From CAVVYJ01 sp963752495 (GTDB taxonomy: Bacteria; Pseudomonadota; Gammaproteobacteria; Burkholderiales; Methylophilaceae): DNA of 64,000 nt. Location: assembly GCA_963752495.1 (NCBI GenBank), contig CAVVYJ010000002.1, positions 372,001 to 436,000 on the forward strand, written 5' to 3'. The notes below the pieces were generated by a model, which worked only from the letters and a program-made list of their open reading frames with translations, made no database searches and was not told where the DNA came from. Both the position numbers and the translations under genes were made by a program. Of this stretch, positions 8,949 through 17,183 are shown one piece after another; the first letter of the stretch is position 1; each line of letters starts with the position of its first letter.

Positions 8949-9572
8949 CTATACGTAATATGCGGTTGTCGTCATTATTTTGGAAGCTAGTTTCATGCCA
9001 GCTTTTATTGGCTCCGGCAACTCTGCCGCGCCAAGCTGTTTGGCCTCTTGCGCATGGCCAATTTCATCAGTATGCATTTGCTCTATAATGGCGCGCGTTT
9101 TAACGTCATCCACTGACAATTTTTCTAAATGACTGACAAGGTGCGCACCAACTTGTTGCTCAGTTTCTGCTAAAAATCCTAAGTTCCACTTGTCACCTAT
9201 CGCCCCTGCAATTGCACCAAGGGTAAAGCTGCCAGCGTACCATAGCGGATTAAGCAGGCTTTTGCGACCGCCCAAATCATTGATGCGACCTTCACACCAA
9301 GCAAGATGATCGGTTTCTTCGGCTGCTGCATGTTTTAGCGCATTTACAATTTGCGGATTGCGGGAAGTAAAGGCCTGGCCGCTGTATAAAGCTTGCGCAC
9401 AAACTTCACCCACATGATTGATACGCATCAGTGCTGCTGCTTGATATTTTTGATTGTCATCAAGCGATGCTTCGTCAATATTGGCGTCTGGGCGCACACG
9501 GCTTGCGTGAGGCGTAGCTAATACGGTACGCAATCCCATGTCAAAGGTAGTAATTAATTTATCCATCAGCAT
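8949..9572 (-). CDS. coq7: Demethoxyubiquinone hydroxylase Coq7
   Basis: Di-iron monooxygenase that hydroxylates 2-polyprenyl-3-methyl-6-methoxybenzoquinol, the penultimate step of ubiquinone synthesis. Six iron ligands are visible: Glu56 (NHVGE), Glu86 and His89 (EETDH), Glu138 (ETEQQ), Glu170 and His173 (DEIGH). The length of 207 residues is typical. A second ATG at 9566 is an equally plausible start. It is the proximal gene of a small minus-strand unit with DUF2322. Confidence 0.95.
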   Translation of the reverse strand: MLMDKLITTFDMGLRTVLATPHASRVRPDANIDEASLDDNQKYQAAALMRINHVGEVCAQALYSGQAFTSRNPQIVNALKHAAAEETDHLAWCEGRINDLGGRKSLLNPLWYAGSFTLGAIAGAIGDKWNLGFLAETEQQVGAHLVSHLEKLSVDDVKTRAIIEQMHTDEIGHAQEAKQLGAAELPEPIKAGMKLASKIMTTTAYYV

Positions 9573-9630
9573 AAATTTAGTTTAATCCAAATTAGCATTA
9601 AAGCCCAATTTTTTTACAACTATATAAAAT

Positions 9631-9662
9631 AAAAAACCCTGCTTGGATTATCAAGCAGGGTT
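9631..9662 (-). terminator. Rho-independent terminator after ctp
   Basis: An 11-bp stem, AACCCTGCTTG (9635-9645) with CAAGCAGGGTT (9652-9662), has a 6-nt loop. A six-A tract at 9631-9636 becomes the U tract on the minus strand. It lies 17 nt beyond the ctp stop. Confidence 0.9.
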
Positions 9663-9678
9663 AATCTCACAACAGCTC

Positions 9679-11122
9679 TTAATTTGTTTTAGTGGCGTCA
9701 GTTTTTACTTCTGGCGTTTTTTGTACTGGCAAGCCTTTTAGCAGGTTCATTGCCTGTACGAACTGAACGTCATCTGCAGTCGCAGGCTCAATAGGGCCTT
9801 TTTGCTCGGCAAATTTCTTCTCATTTGCTTTTGCAGCAGCAGCGGCTTTGGCAGCTTCTTTCGCAGCATCTTTTGCTTCTTCTATGGGTTTTTTGCCGGC
9901 ATTGGCATCTGTCGGGTTAGATAAGTGCTTTCCTAGGTCTGCTTCATGCAAACTGTTGGATTGGTCAGAACCATCATCCACGTTGATATCCGGCACAATA
10001 CCTTTAGCCTGAATAGAGCGGCCATTTGGTGTGAAATAGCGTGCTGTAGTAAGCTTGATTGCACTGCCGTTGTTCATAGGCAGTATGGTTTGCACAGAAC
10101 CTTTACCAAAGCTTGGTATCCCCATGATGGTTGCGCGTTTATGATCTTGCAAAGCGCCGGCAACAATCTCCGAAGCTGAAGCTGAGCCAGCGTTGACTAG
10201 CACAACTATAGGCGTTTTCTTGTAATCAGCCGGCACATCTTTCAGATAGTCAGATTTGCCGCGACGTGCATAATCTTGTGGATTTGCAGTCAGTTTCATT
10301 TTTGAATCTGCGACACGACCTTCGGTATAAACAACTAGTTTATCTTTTGGCAAAAACGCAGCAGATACACCAACAGCCGCATCCAGTAAGCCTCCTGGGT
10401 TATTGCGTAAATCTAGCACCAGACCTTTAAAAGGGCCTTTATTTTGGGCTTGAAGGGATTTTAGTGCTTTGGCTAAATCTTCGCCTGTACGCTCCTGAAA
10501 TTGCGTAATGCGCACATATCCATAATCTTTTTCGATATATTTATTTTTAACGCTTTGCGATTTAATGATAGCGCGCGTGAGTGTAAAGGTAAGCGGATTT
10601 GGCTCGTTTTTACGTAATACGGTTAATGTGATTTTGGTATCCGGCACACCACGCATTTTTTTAACGGCGTCATTGAGGGTTAATCCACGTACTTGCGTAT
10701 CGTCTAGCTTCATAATCAAATCGCCAGTTTTTAAACCAGCTTTGTAGGCGGGGCTGTCTTCGATTGGCGTTACTACTTTTACCAAGCCATCTTCCATCGC
10801 TACTTCGATACCCAATCCGCCAAACTCGCCTTGCGTTCCAGCCTGCAAATCTTTGTAAGCATCGGCATCCATAAAAGCTAGAATGCGGATCCAGTCCTGC
10901 CAGCATGCCGGTTAGAGCTTCATTGATTAATTTTTTATCTTCGACTGGTTCCACGTAATCAGATTTAACCTTGCCGAATACCTCAGCAAAGACTCTTAAA
11001 TCATCAATAGGGAGTTGTGGCGAAAGCACTTTCTCGGCAAGCGCGGATAAGTTAAGACTAATCAGCACACCAATTAAGATACCGGAACCAACTAAGCTAA
11101 ATTTTTCAAAAGCAGAACGCAT
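9679..11122 (-). CDS. ctp: C-terminal processing peptidase (S41 family), interrupted by a 1-nt frameshift
   Basis: Periplasmic tail-specific serine protease with N-terminal signal/anchor, PDZ and S41 catalytic domain. The upstream frame (from 11122) holds the hydrophobic SLVGSGILIGVLISLNLSA segment and ends at LDPHSSF. The downstream frame (to 9679) continues MDADAYKDLQ, then PDZ and LVLDLRNNPGGLL. The catalytic Ser is in NAGSASASE and the general-base Lys in FGKGSVQ. The join is at a run of four A at about 10873-10876 where three are expected, so an insertion artefact is likely. A charged Ala-rich stretch follows the protease domain. Expected total is about 480 residues. Confidence 0.92.
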
Positions 11123-11256
11123 GCATTACCTTTTCTATAATATTGTGGGTTACCACTGACCGTATGAGTTTACAATTCGATAATTGGTTCATTTTGCGCT
11201 ATTTCAAGCGAATTTGATAGTCTATAGATGTAAATTTAGGATGTAAAATTTAGCAC

Positions 11257-11547
11257 ATGACAACAGGCATACATCAAGTAGAAATTGAATATTGTACCCA
11301 GTGCAGATGGCTACTACGCTCGGCCTGGCTGGCACAAGAGCTTTTAACTACATTTGAGAGTGATTTAAAGTCGGTCAACTTAATGCCCGGCACTGGTGGC
11401 ATTTTTGAGGTGCGTCTGAACGGGGAAGTGTTGTTTTCTCGAAAAGTGCATGGGCGCTTCCCAGAGTCAAAAGAATTAAAGCAGCTTGTTCGCGATAAAA
11501 TCGATCCGGACAGACCGCTTGGTCATAGCGATGCCACCATCGCTTAA
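11257..11547 (+). CDS. SelT/SelW/SelH (Rdx) family thioredoxin-like protein
   Basis: Small redox-fold protein of 96 residues. It opens with the family strand VEIEYCTQCRWLLR, which contains a CxxC, and continues with a TGGIFEVRLNGEVLFSRK hairpin. Selenocysteine homologues have CxxU; here both positions are Cys. The function is unknown, presumed thiol redox. It starts at ATG 11257 and is divergent from ctp. It lies upstream of the Anbu locus but is separated from it by 173 bp carrying that locus's own control elements. Confidence 0.88.
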   Translation: MTTGIHQVEIEYCTQCRWLLRSAWLAQELLTTFESDLKSVNLMPGTGGIFEVRLNGEVLFSRKVHGRFPESKELKQLVRDKIDPDRPLGHSDATIA

Positions 11548-11583
11548 ACTGAATCATTTCAACTAAATATATTTTAGAAATTA

Positions 11584-11635
11584 AGCAGTAGTTGGTGCGT
11601 GGGCATACAGTAAGCGCACTAAATTAGTGCACTTA
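11584..11635 (+). promoter_or_regulatory. NtrC-like enhancer sites upstream of the Anbu locus
   Basis: The core GCACTAAATTAGTGC (11616-11630) matches the NtrC pattern GCACY-N5-RGTGC and lies in a 25-bp odd palindrome (11611-11635) with one mismatch per arm. A weaker site has a good right half, GGTGC, at 11594-11598. The two centres are about 32 bp apart, roughly three helical turns, like the tandem sites of enteric glnA. The stronger site is about 95 bp before the predicted transcription start. Recognition is by consensus comparison only. Confidence 0.55.
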
Positions 11636-11691
11636 TCCTAAAACATCAATTAAAATCATTTTAACCATATGATTTTGCTGATTATTTTTAC

Positions 11692-11708
11692 TTGGCATAG
11701 CTATTGCA
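11692..11708 (+). promoter_or_regulatory. Candidate sigma54 (-24/-12) promoter of the Anbu locus
   Basis: TTGGCATAGCTATTGCA has the invariant GG (11694-11695) and GC (11706-11707) separated by exactly 10 nt, and matches the TTGGCAC-N-TTGC pattern well. Transcription would begin near 11719, only about 2 nt before the ATG at 11721, leaving a nearly leaderless message. This is an oddity that weakens or qualifies the call. Confidence 0.5.
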
Positions 11709-11720
11709 AGTAAATGTCTT

Positions 11721-13154
11721 ATGAGTACTCAAGCCCCTATTTTTTTTGATGAAATGCATCAAAGTAGTTATCAGCATGCCGATGCTGTACGAGAAATATA
11801 TGAAACTTTCTCGGACTGGCTGAAGGATATGCCGCCGGAGCAGTTGCAAAGCAAACGTGAAGAGGCGGAGTTGCTGTTTAGGCGAGTGGGGATTACCTTT
11901 AATGTCTATGGCGAAGAGGCAGGCAAAGAGCGTTTAATCCCATTTGATGTGATTCCACGTTTGATTTCAGCACAGGAATGGCAACATCTCTCAGCTGGCG
12001 CGGTACAGCGCGTTAAAGCGCTCAATATGTTTTTGCACGACATTTATCACGAGCAAGCCATTATCAAGGCAGGTATTGTCCCAGCAAGCATTTTGGCAAA
12101 TCGCTATTACAGCCCTGAAATGTTTGGTGTGGATGTGCCCGGGCAGGTATATGCACACATAGCGGGCATTGATTTAGTGCGCACTGGGGAAAAAGAATTT
12201 TACGTACTGGAAGATAATTTGCGCACACCTTCTGGCGTTTCGTACATGTTGGAAGACCGCAAAATGATGATGCGGCTTTTCCCTGAATTATTTAGACGCT
12301 ATCCGGTTGCGCCTATCGAACACTATCCTCAGGTACTCTTAAACAACCTGCGCACTGTCGCACAAACAGGGGTGAATGATCCAACCGTAGTAGTGCTCAC
12401 ACCCGGCGCTTATAACAGTGCCTATTTTGAACACGCGTTTATCGCCCAGCAAATGGGTGTAGAGTTGGTTGAGGGTCAGGATTTATTTGTACGCAACAAC
12501 GCAGTGTATATGCGCACTACAGAAGGCCCAAAGCGCGTGGATGTGATTTATCGACGTATTGATGATGAGTATCTAGACCCACTTACCTTTAACCCAGATT
12601 CCATGCTGGGTGTCCCGGGTTTGTTGTCGGTTTATCGCAATGGCGGAGTTACGCTTGCTAACGCTGTAGGCACTGGTGTGGCAGATGATAAGGCTACTTA
12701 TATTTTTGTTCCGGAGATGATTCGCTTTTATTTGGGTGAGGAGCCCATACTCTCAAACGTTCCGACATACGATTTGAGCAAAGAAGATGATTTGCAATAT
12801 ACCCTAGAGCATTTGCATGAGCTGGTGGTGAAAGAGGTGCAAGGTTCGGGTGGCTATGGCATGCTTGTAGGGCCAACAGCCAGCAAAAAAGAGATTGAAG
12901 AATTTAGGCTACGTTTGCTTTCAAATCCATCAAACTATATCGCACAACCGACACTGGCGCTTTCAACTTGCCCTACGCTGGTAGAGCAAGGCATTGCGCC
13001 AAGACATGTAGATTTAAGGCCATTTGTTCTCTCTGGTAAAACCGTCAGTTTGGTACCGGGCGGCTTATGTCGTGTGGCATTAAACAAGGGCTCTCTTGTG
13101 GTCAACTCATCGCAAGGCGGTGGTACAAAAGACACTTGGGTATTGAGAAGCTAA
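11721..13154 (+). CDS. Circularly permuted ATP-grasp protein (DUF404/DUF407 type)
   Basis: Predicted ATP-dependent carboxylate-amine (peptide) ligase of 477 residues. It begins near the family's FFDEM, and it shows VLEDNLRTPSGVSYMLEDR (about 158-176), the RVDVIYRRIDDEYLDPLTF block (about 273-291) and VVKEVQGSGGYGMLVGP near the nucleotide site. It ends at GGGTKDTWVL, as in relatives. Such proteins are known to cluster with alpha-E, transglutaminase-like and Anbu genes, as here. The substrate is unknown. The ATG at 11721 has no clear ribosome site. Alpha-E follows 23 nt downstream. Confidence 0.9.
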   Translation: MSTQAPIFFDEMHQSSYQHADAVREIYETFSDWLKDMPPEQLQSKREEAELLFRRVGITFNVYGEEAGKERLIPFDVIPRLISAQEWQHLSAGAVQRVKALNMFLHDIYHEQAIIKAGIVPASILANRYYSPEMFGVDVPGQVYAHIAGIDLVRTGEKEFYVLEDNLRTPSGVSYMLEDRKMMMRLFPELFRRYPVAPIEHYPQVLLNNLRTVAQTGVNDPTVVVLTPGAYNSAYFEHAFIAQQMGVELVEGQDLFVRNNAVYMRTTEGPKRVDVIYRRIDDEYLDPLTFNPDSMLGVPGLLSVYRNGGVTLANAVGTGVADDKATYIFVPEMIRFYLGEEPILSNVPTYDLSKEDDLQYTLEHLHELVVKEVQGSGGYGMLVGPTASKKEIEEFRLRLLSNPSNYIAQPTLALSTCPTLVEQGIAPRHVDLRPFVLSGKTVSLVPGGLCRVALNKGSLVVNSSQGGGTKDTWVLRS

Positions 13155-13177
13155 ACCAAAATGATTGTCAAAAAACT

Positions 13178-14131
13178 ATGTTATTAAGCAGAACCGCAGA
13201 CCATCTTTATTGGATGGCGCGCTATATAGAGCGTGCAGAGAATATGGCACGTGTACTGGATGTGACCTACCACATGTCGCTATTGCCGCACGCAGCGGAA
13301 ACGGAAGCCAGTTTATGGCAACCGGCATTAGAGATTTGCGGCAATTTGGAGATGTATGAAAAAGCTTATGAGGAATATACGGCCGCACAGGTGATTCACT
13401 TTTTGGCAATGGATCAAAATAATCCATCCAGCATTTATTGCTCGCTAAGGAGTGCCCGAGAAAACGCACGCGCAGTGCGCACTGCTATGTCTGCAGAAAC
13501 ATGGGAAAACATCAATACTCTGTGGATTGAATTTAGTCAGTTTTTTAATGCTAACCTTGCCAAAGTTGGCTTAACGGCTTTTTGTGACTGGGTAAAAAGT
13601 CGCTCACATTTATTTCGCGGCGTGAGCTTTGGCACTATGCTGCGCGATGATGCGTTTCGTTTTATTCGTCTTGGTACTTTTATCGAGCGTGCCGATAATA
13701 CCGCGCGCTTGCTGGATGTGAAATACCACTTACTGCTGCCTGATGATGAGGAAGTGGGTGGTGCGGTAGACTATTATGAATGGAGCGCGGTACTGCGTTC
13801 TGTTTCAGCATTTCAGGCCTATCAAAAAGTATTCAGCGACACCATTGAGCCTTGGCGTGTTGCCGAGTTGCTTGTGTTGCGTTCCGATATGCCACGCTCA
13901 CTGCATGCGTGTTTTGAAGAAATTTCACCTATTCTAGATCAGCTCAATGGTCAGCGTAATACCGAGTGTAAACGCATTGCTGGCGAACTTCATGCCCGGT
14001 TAAAATACGGACGTATGGAAAAAATCTTTTCAACTGGATTGCACGAGTTTTTAACAGATTTTATTACGGATAATAACCGCCTTGCGATTGAAGTGCAGCG
14101 TACCTATTTAAATCTACCAATGGGCGCATAA
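13178..14131 (+). CDS. Alpha-E domain protein (DUF403)
   Basis: All-helical protein of 317 residues, typical alpha-E start MLLSRTADHLYWMARYIERAENMARVLD split by family-conserved Arg/Glu residues (the ARYIERAEN repeat reappears as GTFIERADNTARLLD near residue 165). Alpha-E proteins are strict partners of the permuted ATP-grasp and are thought to help bind or position the peptide substrate. The ATG at 13178 is chosen because the family motif begins there; the longer upstream frame overlaps the ATP-grasp gene. It abuts the transglutaminase gene with no gap. Confidence 0.9.
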   Translation: MLLSRTADHLYWMARYIERAENMARVLDVTYHMSLLPHAAETEASLWQPALEICGNLEMYEKAYEEYTAAQVIHFLAMDQNNPSSIYCSLRSARENARAVRTAMSAETWENINTLWIEFSQFFNANLAKVGLTAFCDWVKSRSHLFRGVSFGTMLRDDAFRFIRLGTFIERADNTARLLDVKYHLLLPDDEEVGGAVDYYEWSAVLRSVSAFQAYQKVFSDTIEPWRVAELLVLRSDMPRSLHACFEEISPILDQLNGQRNTECKRIAGELHARLKYGRMEKIFSTGLHEFLTDFITDNNRLAIEVQRTYLNLPMGA

Positions 14132-14974
14132 ATGCAACTGACGATTGAACACCGTACCAGCTATCAATATGATGAAATGGTGAACTACACCATTCAGCAA
14201 TTGCGGCTCACGCCACAAGAACACTTTGGTCAACGTGTGATTCGCTGGGAAATTAAGGTAAACGGCCAATTACAGCGCTTTGATGATGCGTTTGGTAATG
14301 TGACGCATACTTTGGTGCTGGATAAACCGCACGATCGAATTAACATTGTGGCGCATGGTGAGGTGGAAACTGAGCAAGCTTACAATGCGCTAGATGGCAC
14401 TTTGCCTGTTCAGATTTACCTTCGTGAAACACCACTTACGCGAATAAGCAATGCACTTAGTGGATTTGCTCATGATTTCCACGATACAAATCGGCTAGAG
14501 GCAATGATAGCTGCTATTGTGGAAAAGGTGCCTTACAACAAAGGCATTACCAATGCAAAAACTTCTGCTGCAGAGGCTTTTGAGCTGCAGGGCGGCGTTT
14601 GTCAGGATCATGCGCATATATTTATTGCCTGCTGTCGCGCGCTTGGTTTGCCGGCACGTTATGTAAGCGGCTATTTATTTACTCAAGATGGCAGTCTGAT
14701 GGAAAGCCATGGCTGGGCTGACGTATGGCTGGGCGAGCAAGGCTGGCAAAGTTTTGATGTTTCTAATCAATGTCGCACCACGGGCGTACATATTCGTTTG
14801 GCGCATGGCTTGGATTATCGTGATGCCGGACCTGTAAGTGGCATGCGTTTGGGTGGCGGCTTGGAAAATATGGGTGTGAGTGTGCTCGTAAATCAGTCTG
14901 GCCAAGCGCACCAGACGAAATTTGGTGAGCGCATTGTACAAGAACAGATTCAAAAACAAATTCAACAACAATAG
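14132..14974 (+). CDS. Transglutaminase-like cysteine protease family protein
   Basis: Protein of 280 residues. An N-terminal beta domain (residues 1-105, QLTIEHRTSYQYDE...) is typical of bacterial transglutaminase-like proteins. The catalytic core follows with Cys157 in GGVCQDHAH, His193 in ESHGWADVW and Asp209 in SFDVSNQ, a complete triad. There is no signal peptide, so it is cytoplasmic. Members in ATP-grasp/alpha-E operons are predicted amide-bond hydrolases or transferases. Start directly abuts the alpha-E stop; one nucleotide separates its stop from the next gene. The C-terminus is a Gln/Lys-rich tail. Confidence 0.92.
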   Translation: MQLTIEHRTSYQYDEMVNYTIQQLRLTPQEHFGQRVIRWEIKVNGQLQRFDDAFGNVTHTLVLDKPHDRINIVAHGEVETEQAYNALDGTLPVQIYLRETPLTRISNALSGFAHDFHDTNRLEAMIAAIVEKVPYNKGITNAKTSAAEAFELQGGVCQDHAHIFIACCRALGLPARYVSGYLFTQDGSLMESHGWADVWLGEQGWQSFDVSNQCRTTGVHIRLAHGLDYRDAGPVSGMRLGGGLENMGVSVLVNQSGQAHQTKFGERIVQEQIQKQIQQQ

Positions 14975-14975
14975 A

Positions 14976-16199
14976 ATGATGAGTAGATCAACGAAATTTT
15001 CTAGGCATGGTGATAAGGAAAACTCACCGTTTTTTGAAGAGTATTTGGCAAAGCTCTTAGAAGAGCGTGATGCGCTTGGCTTAACCGATATGCTGCATGA
15101 AATCGATGCGTTGATGATCACGGTAGATCCTGAGCATTCGATAGAGTATATCGCAGAGCTCTCATTGATGACGCCCTATCATTATCTTGTCACGCTTGAG
15201 AGTGAGTCGCACTGGACGCACATTCTGCGAATAGATTTAAACACACCCGATATTTTGCTTCGTGAAGTGAAAGATCCTAATTTGCGCGGTATTTTTCGCT
15301 CGCTTAACGAGGTATATCCAGTAGGCGCTAAAAAGCCCAATAGCCGCTATATGGGCGAGATTGTTCGTGTGAGCGATTTACACAATGTAGTAAAGTTGCA
15401 GCAGCAACGCGAGTTTAGATTTTTTTCGCAGGATGAAATTCGTAAATTAGAATTGCCAGGCAATTTGGCGATTAGCAAACCTTCCCCTTACACACACAAT
15501 ATTATTGCCTATATGGAGCGCAAGCCGGAAGATGCACGCGTTTACGCGCTTGGCATGAGCGTGATTAATGCTGATGTACAGGCTGCTTATCAAGCAGCAA
15601 AAGCGCTGCAGAAGCAGGCGCGCATAGATGACTTGCTGTTGCCGGTGGATCATCTGGCAACTCGTGTTTACAGCCAGAATCGTGAAGTGGCAATTTTGGA
15701 ATATCTGTCGTGGACCAGTTATTATTTTTGGGGCGCATACAATATTTGGGATCAAAATTCTTCCACAAATGTAACTAAAAGCGCCCATGGCTATGCAGAA
15801 AGCCGAAGCCCTGCGAAGGTTTTCACTGCTAACAATACACCATATTTTGTGAGCCATTTGGAAAAACTGCCTTCGCCAACAGAGACTTTTGTGCGCAATT
15901 ATGGACCTCGTTTGCATCACATGGCGATTTCGGTTAAAGATGGCATGCGTGATGGCGAAGAAAATATCGAATTTGTCGTGAATGCAATTACGAAGCAAGG
16001 CAAAGGGTTTTTGCTTGATGTGATTGGTTCTAAAGAGCAGGGCTTAAAGCAAATATTTTCAAACGCTTCTGAGCATTCTTCGCTAATTATCGAATATGTG
16101 CAGCGCTTTGGTGATTTTGATGGTTTTTTTACACAAGACAATGTGGCAAAACTCACCGCGGCTGCCGGCTTGGAAGAAGGCGTTCAGGCACTTAAATAA
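14976..16199 (+). CDS. Two-domain VOC superfamily protein, HPPD-like, in the Anbu operon
   Basis: Protein of about 407 residues. The second half looks like a vicinal-oxygen-chelate dioxygenase of the 4-hydroxyphenylpyruvate dioxygenase kind. Candidate iron ligands are His226 (LPVDHLATRV), His314 or His315 (PRLHHMAISV) and Glu373 (LIIEYVQRFG). The spacing and the EYVQR-type ending resemble HPPD, but overall identity is low and the first 200 residues match nothing I know. It is one nucleotide after the transglutaminase gene, hence co-transcribed. It starts at ATG 14976 or 14979. The substrate is unknown; a tyrosine-catabolic role is not supported by the neighbours. Confidence 0.7.
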   Translation: MMSRSTKFSRHGDKENSPFFEEYLAKLLEERDALGLTDMLHEIDALMITVDPEHSIEYIAELSLMTPYHYLVTLESESHWTHILRIDLNTPDILLREVKDPNLRGIFRSLNEVYPVGAKKPNSRYMGEIVRVSDLHNVVKLQQQREFRFFSQDEIRKLELPGNLAISKPSPYTHNIIAYMERKPEDARVYALGMSVINADVQAAYQAAKALQKQARIDDLLLPVDHLATRVYSQNREVAILEYLSWTSYYFWGAYNIWDQNSSTNVTKSAHGYAESRSPAKVFTANNTPYFVSHLEKLPSPTETFVRNYGPRLHHMAISVKDGMRDGEENIEFVVNAITKQGKGFLLDVIGSKEQGLKQIFSNASEHSSLIIEYVQRFGDFDGFFTQDNVAKLTAAAGLEEGVQALK

Positions 16200-16327
16200 A
16201 TTATATGGACGAAATATTTAGTATATTGAGCTAATTCAACCTAGATTTTTTAAAACAGTGACTTTTTTTAAACAGCAAACCTAGTGATATGATGTCATTT
16301 ATTGACTTCATTCACACTCATTAAAAC

Positions 16328-17056
16328 ATGACCTACTGTGTTGCATTACTGATTGATCAAGGCCTTGTGCTAGCCTCTGACACCCGCACCAATGCTGGGG
16401 TTGATCAGGTCGCTATGTTCCCTAAGATGCATATTTTTGAAGTGCCGGGCGAACGTGTGATTACTTTACTTACTGCAGGAAATCTCTCTATTACTCAATC
16501 GGTCGTCAATCGTTTAAAAGCTGCGGTAGACGCCAATAAAAAAGGTAACCTGCATCAGGTTAAAACAATGTTTGAGGCCGTTAATTTGGTGGGCGACGAG
16601 ATTAGGGCTGTGTTTAAGCGCGATGGAATTCATCTTAAGAATCAGAACACAGAATTTAGCGCCAGTATTTTAGTGGCAGGGCAGATTAAAGGCGAAAAGC
16701 CGCGTTTGTTTAATATTTATTCTGCTGGTAACTTTATAGAAACCAGCCCGGAAACCCCGTATTTTCAAATTGGTGAAACTAAGTATGGTAAGCCGATTAT
16801 TGACCGTGTGTTGCGCCATGATAGCGATATGATGGATGTTGTGAAATGTGTTTTGATCTCATTTGATTCTACAATTCGCAGTAATCTTTCCGTGGCAGCA
16901 CCAATCGACATGCTGCTATATCGCGCAGATACCTTTCATGCAGACTGTAGACAACGCATAGCTGAAAGTGATTCCTACTATACTTCGGTAAGAAAGTCTT
17001 GGTCCGAAGGGTTGAAAAAAGTATTTAGTGAAATCAAAAATCCAGACTGGTGTTAA
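16328..17056 (+). CDS. Anbu, proteasome-like beta-subunit peptidase
   Basis: Ntn-hydrolase of 242 residues with strong resemblance to Anbu, the bacterial ancestral beta subunit. It begins MTYCVALLIDQGLVLASDTR. After Met removal the nucleophile would be Thr (residue 2); Asp18 and Lys33 occupy the other proteasome catalytic positions. The NAGVD and SAGNFIETSPETPYFQIGE segments are typical. Known Anbu proteins form open-ring or helical assemblies and lack a firm substrate. It follows the VOC-like gene after 128 bp, so it may be read through or have its own promoter. The ribosome site is weak. Confidence 0.9.
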   Translation: MTYCVALLIDQGLVLASDTRTNAGVDQVAMFPKMHIFEVPGERVITLLTAGNLSITQSVVNRLKAAVDANKKGNLHQVKTMFEAVNLVGDEIRAVFKRDGIHLKNQNTEFSASILVAGQIKGEKPRLFNIYSAGNFIETSPETPYFQIGETKYGKPIIDRVLRHDSDMMDVVKCVLISFDSTIRSNLSVAAPIDMLLYRADTFHADCRQRIAESDSYYTSVRKSWSEGLKKVFSEIKNPDWC

Positions 17057-17097
17057 TTGCTCGGCAAGTAGTTATTTCTATTGAGATTCATAATGCG

Positions 17098-17140
17098 AAT
17101 TATTTGCAATTCTGCAATTAATTTTGGTCGAGAATATACT
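17098..17140 (+). promoter_or_regulatory. Inverted repeat overlapping a promoter upstream of the ferritin-like gene
   Basis: AATTATTTGCA (17098-17108), a 4-nt spacer and TGCAATTAATT (17113-17123) form 11-bp arms with one mismatch. A TATACT hexamer at 17135-17140 makes a good -10, with the -35 region falling in the right arm. The site suggests a repressor or activator, possibly an iron regulator, but it is not a clear Fur box. Confidence 0.4.
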
Positions 17141-17183
17141 CCTTCCGTCATACGAATTAAAACTAAAATAAAAGGGGAACAAG

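Noticed and set aside
15447..15998. 183-codon minus-strand frame inside the VOC/HPPD-like gene
   Set aside because: Protein is rich in Cys, His and Arg in a way typical of antisense shadows; the + strand frame has the conserved motifs and operon context.
16200..16327. Separate promoter for Anbu
   Set aside because: The 128-bp gap is AT-rich, but no -35/-10 pair with proper spacing nor a second -24/-12 element could be found.
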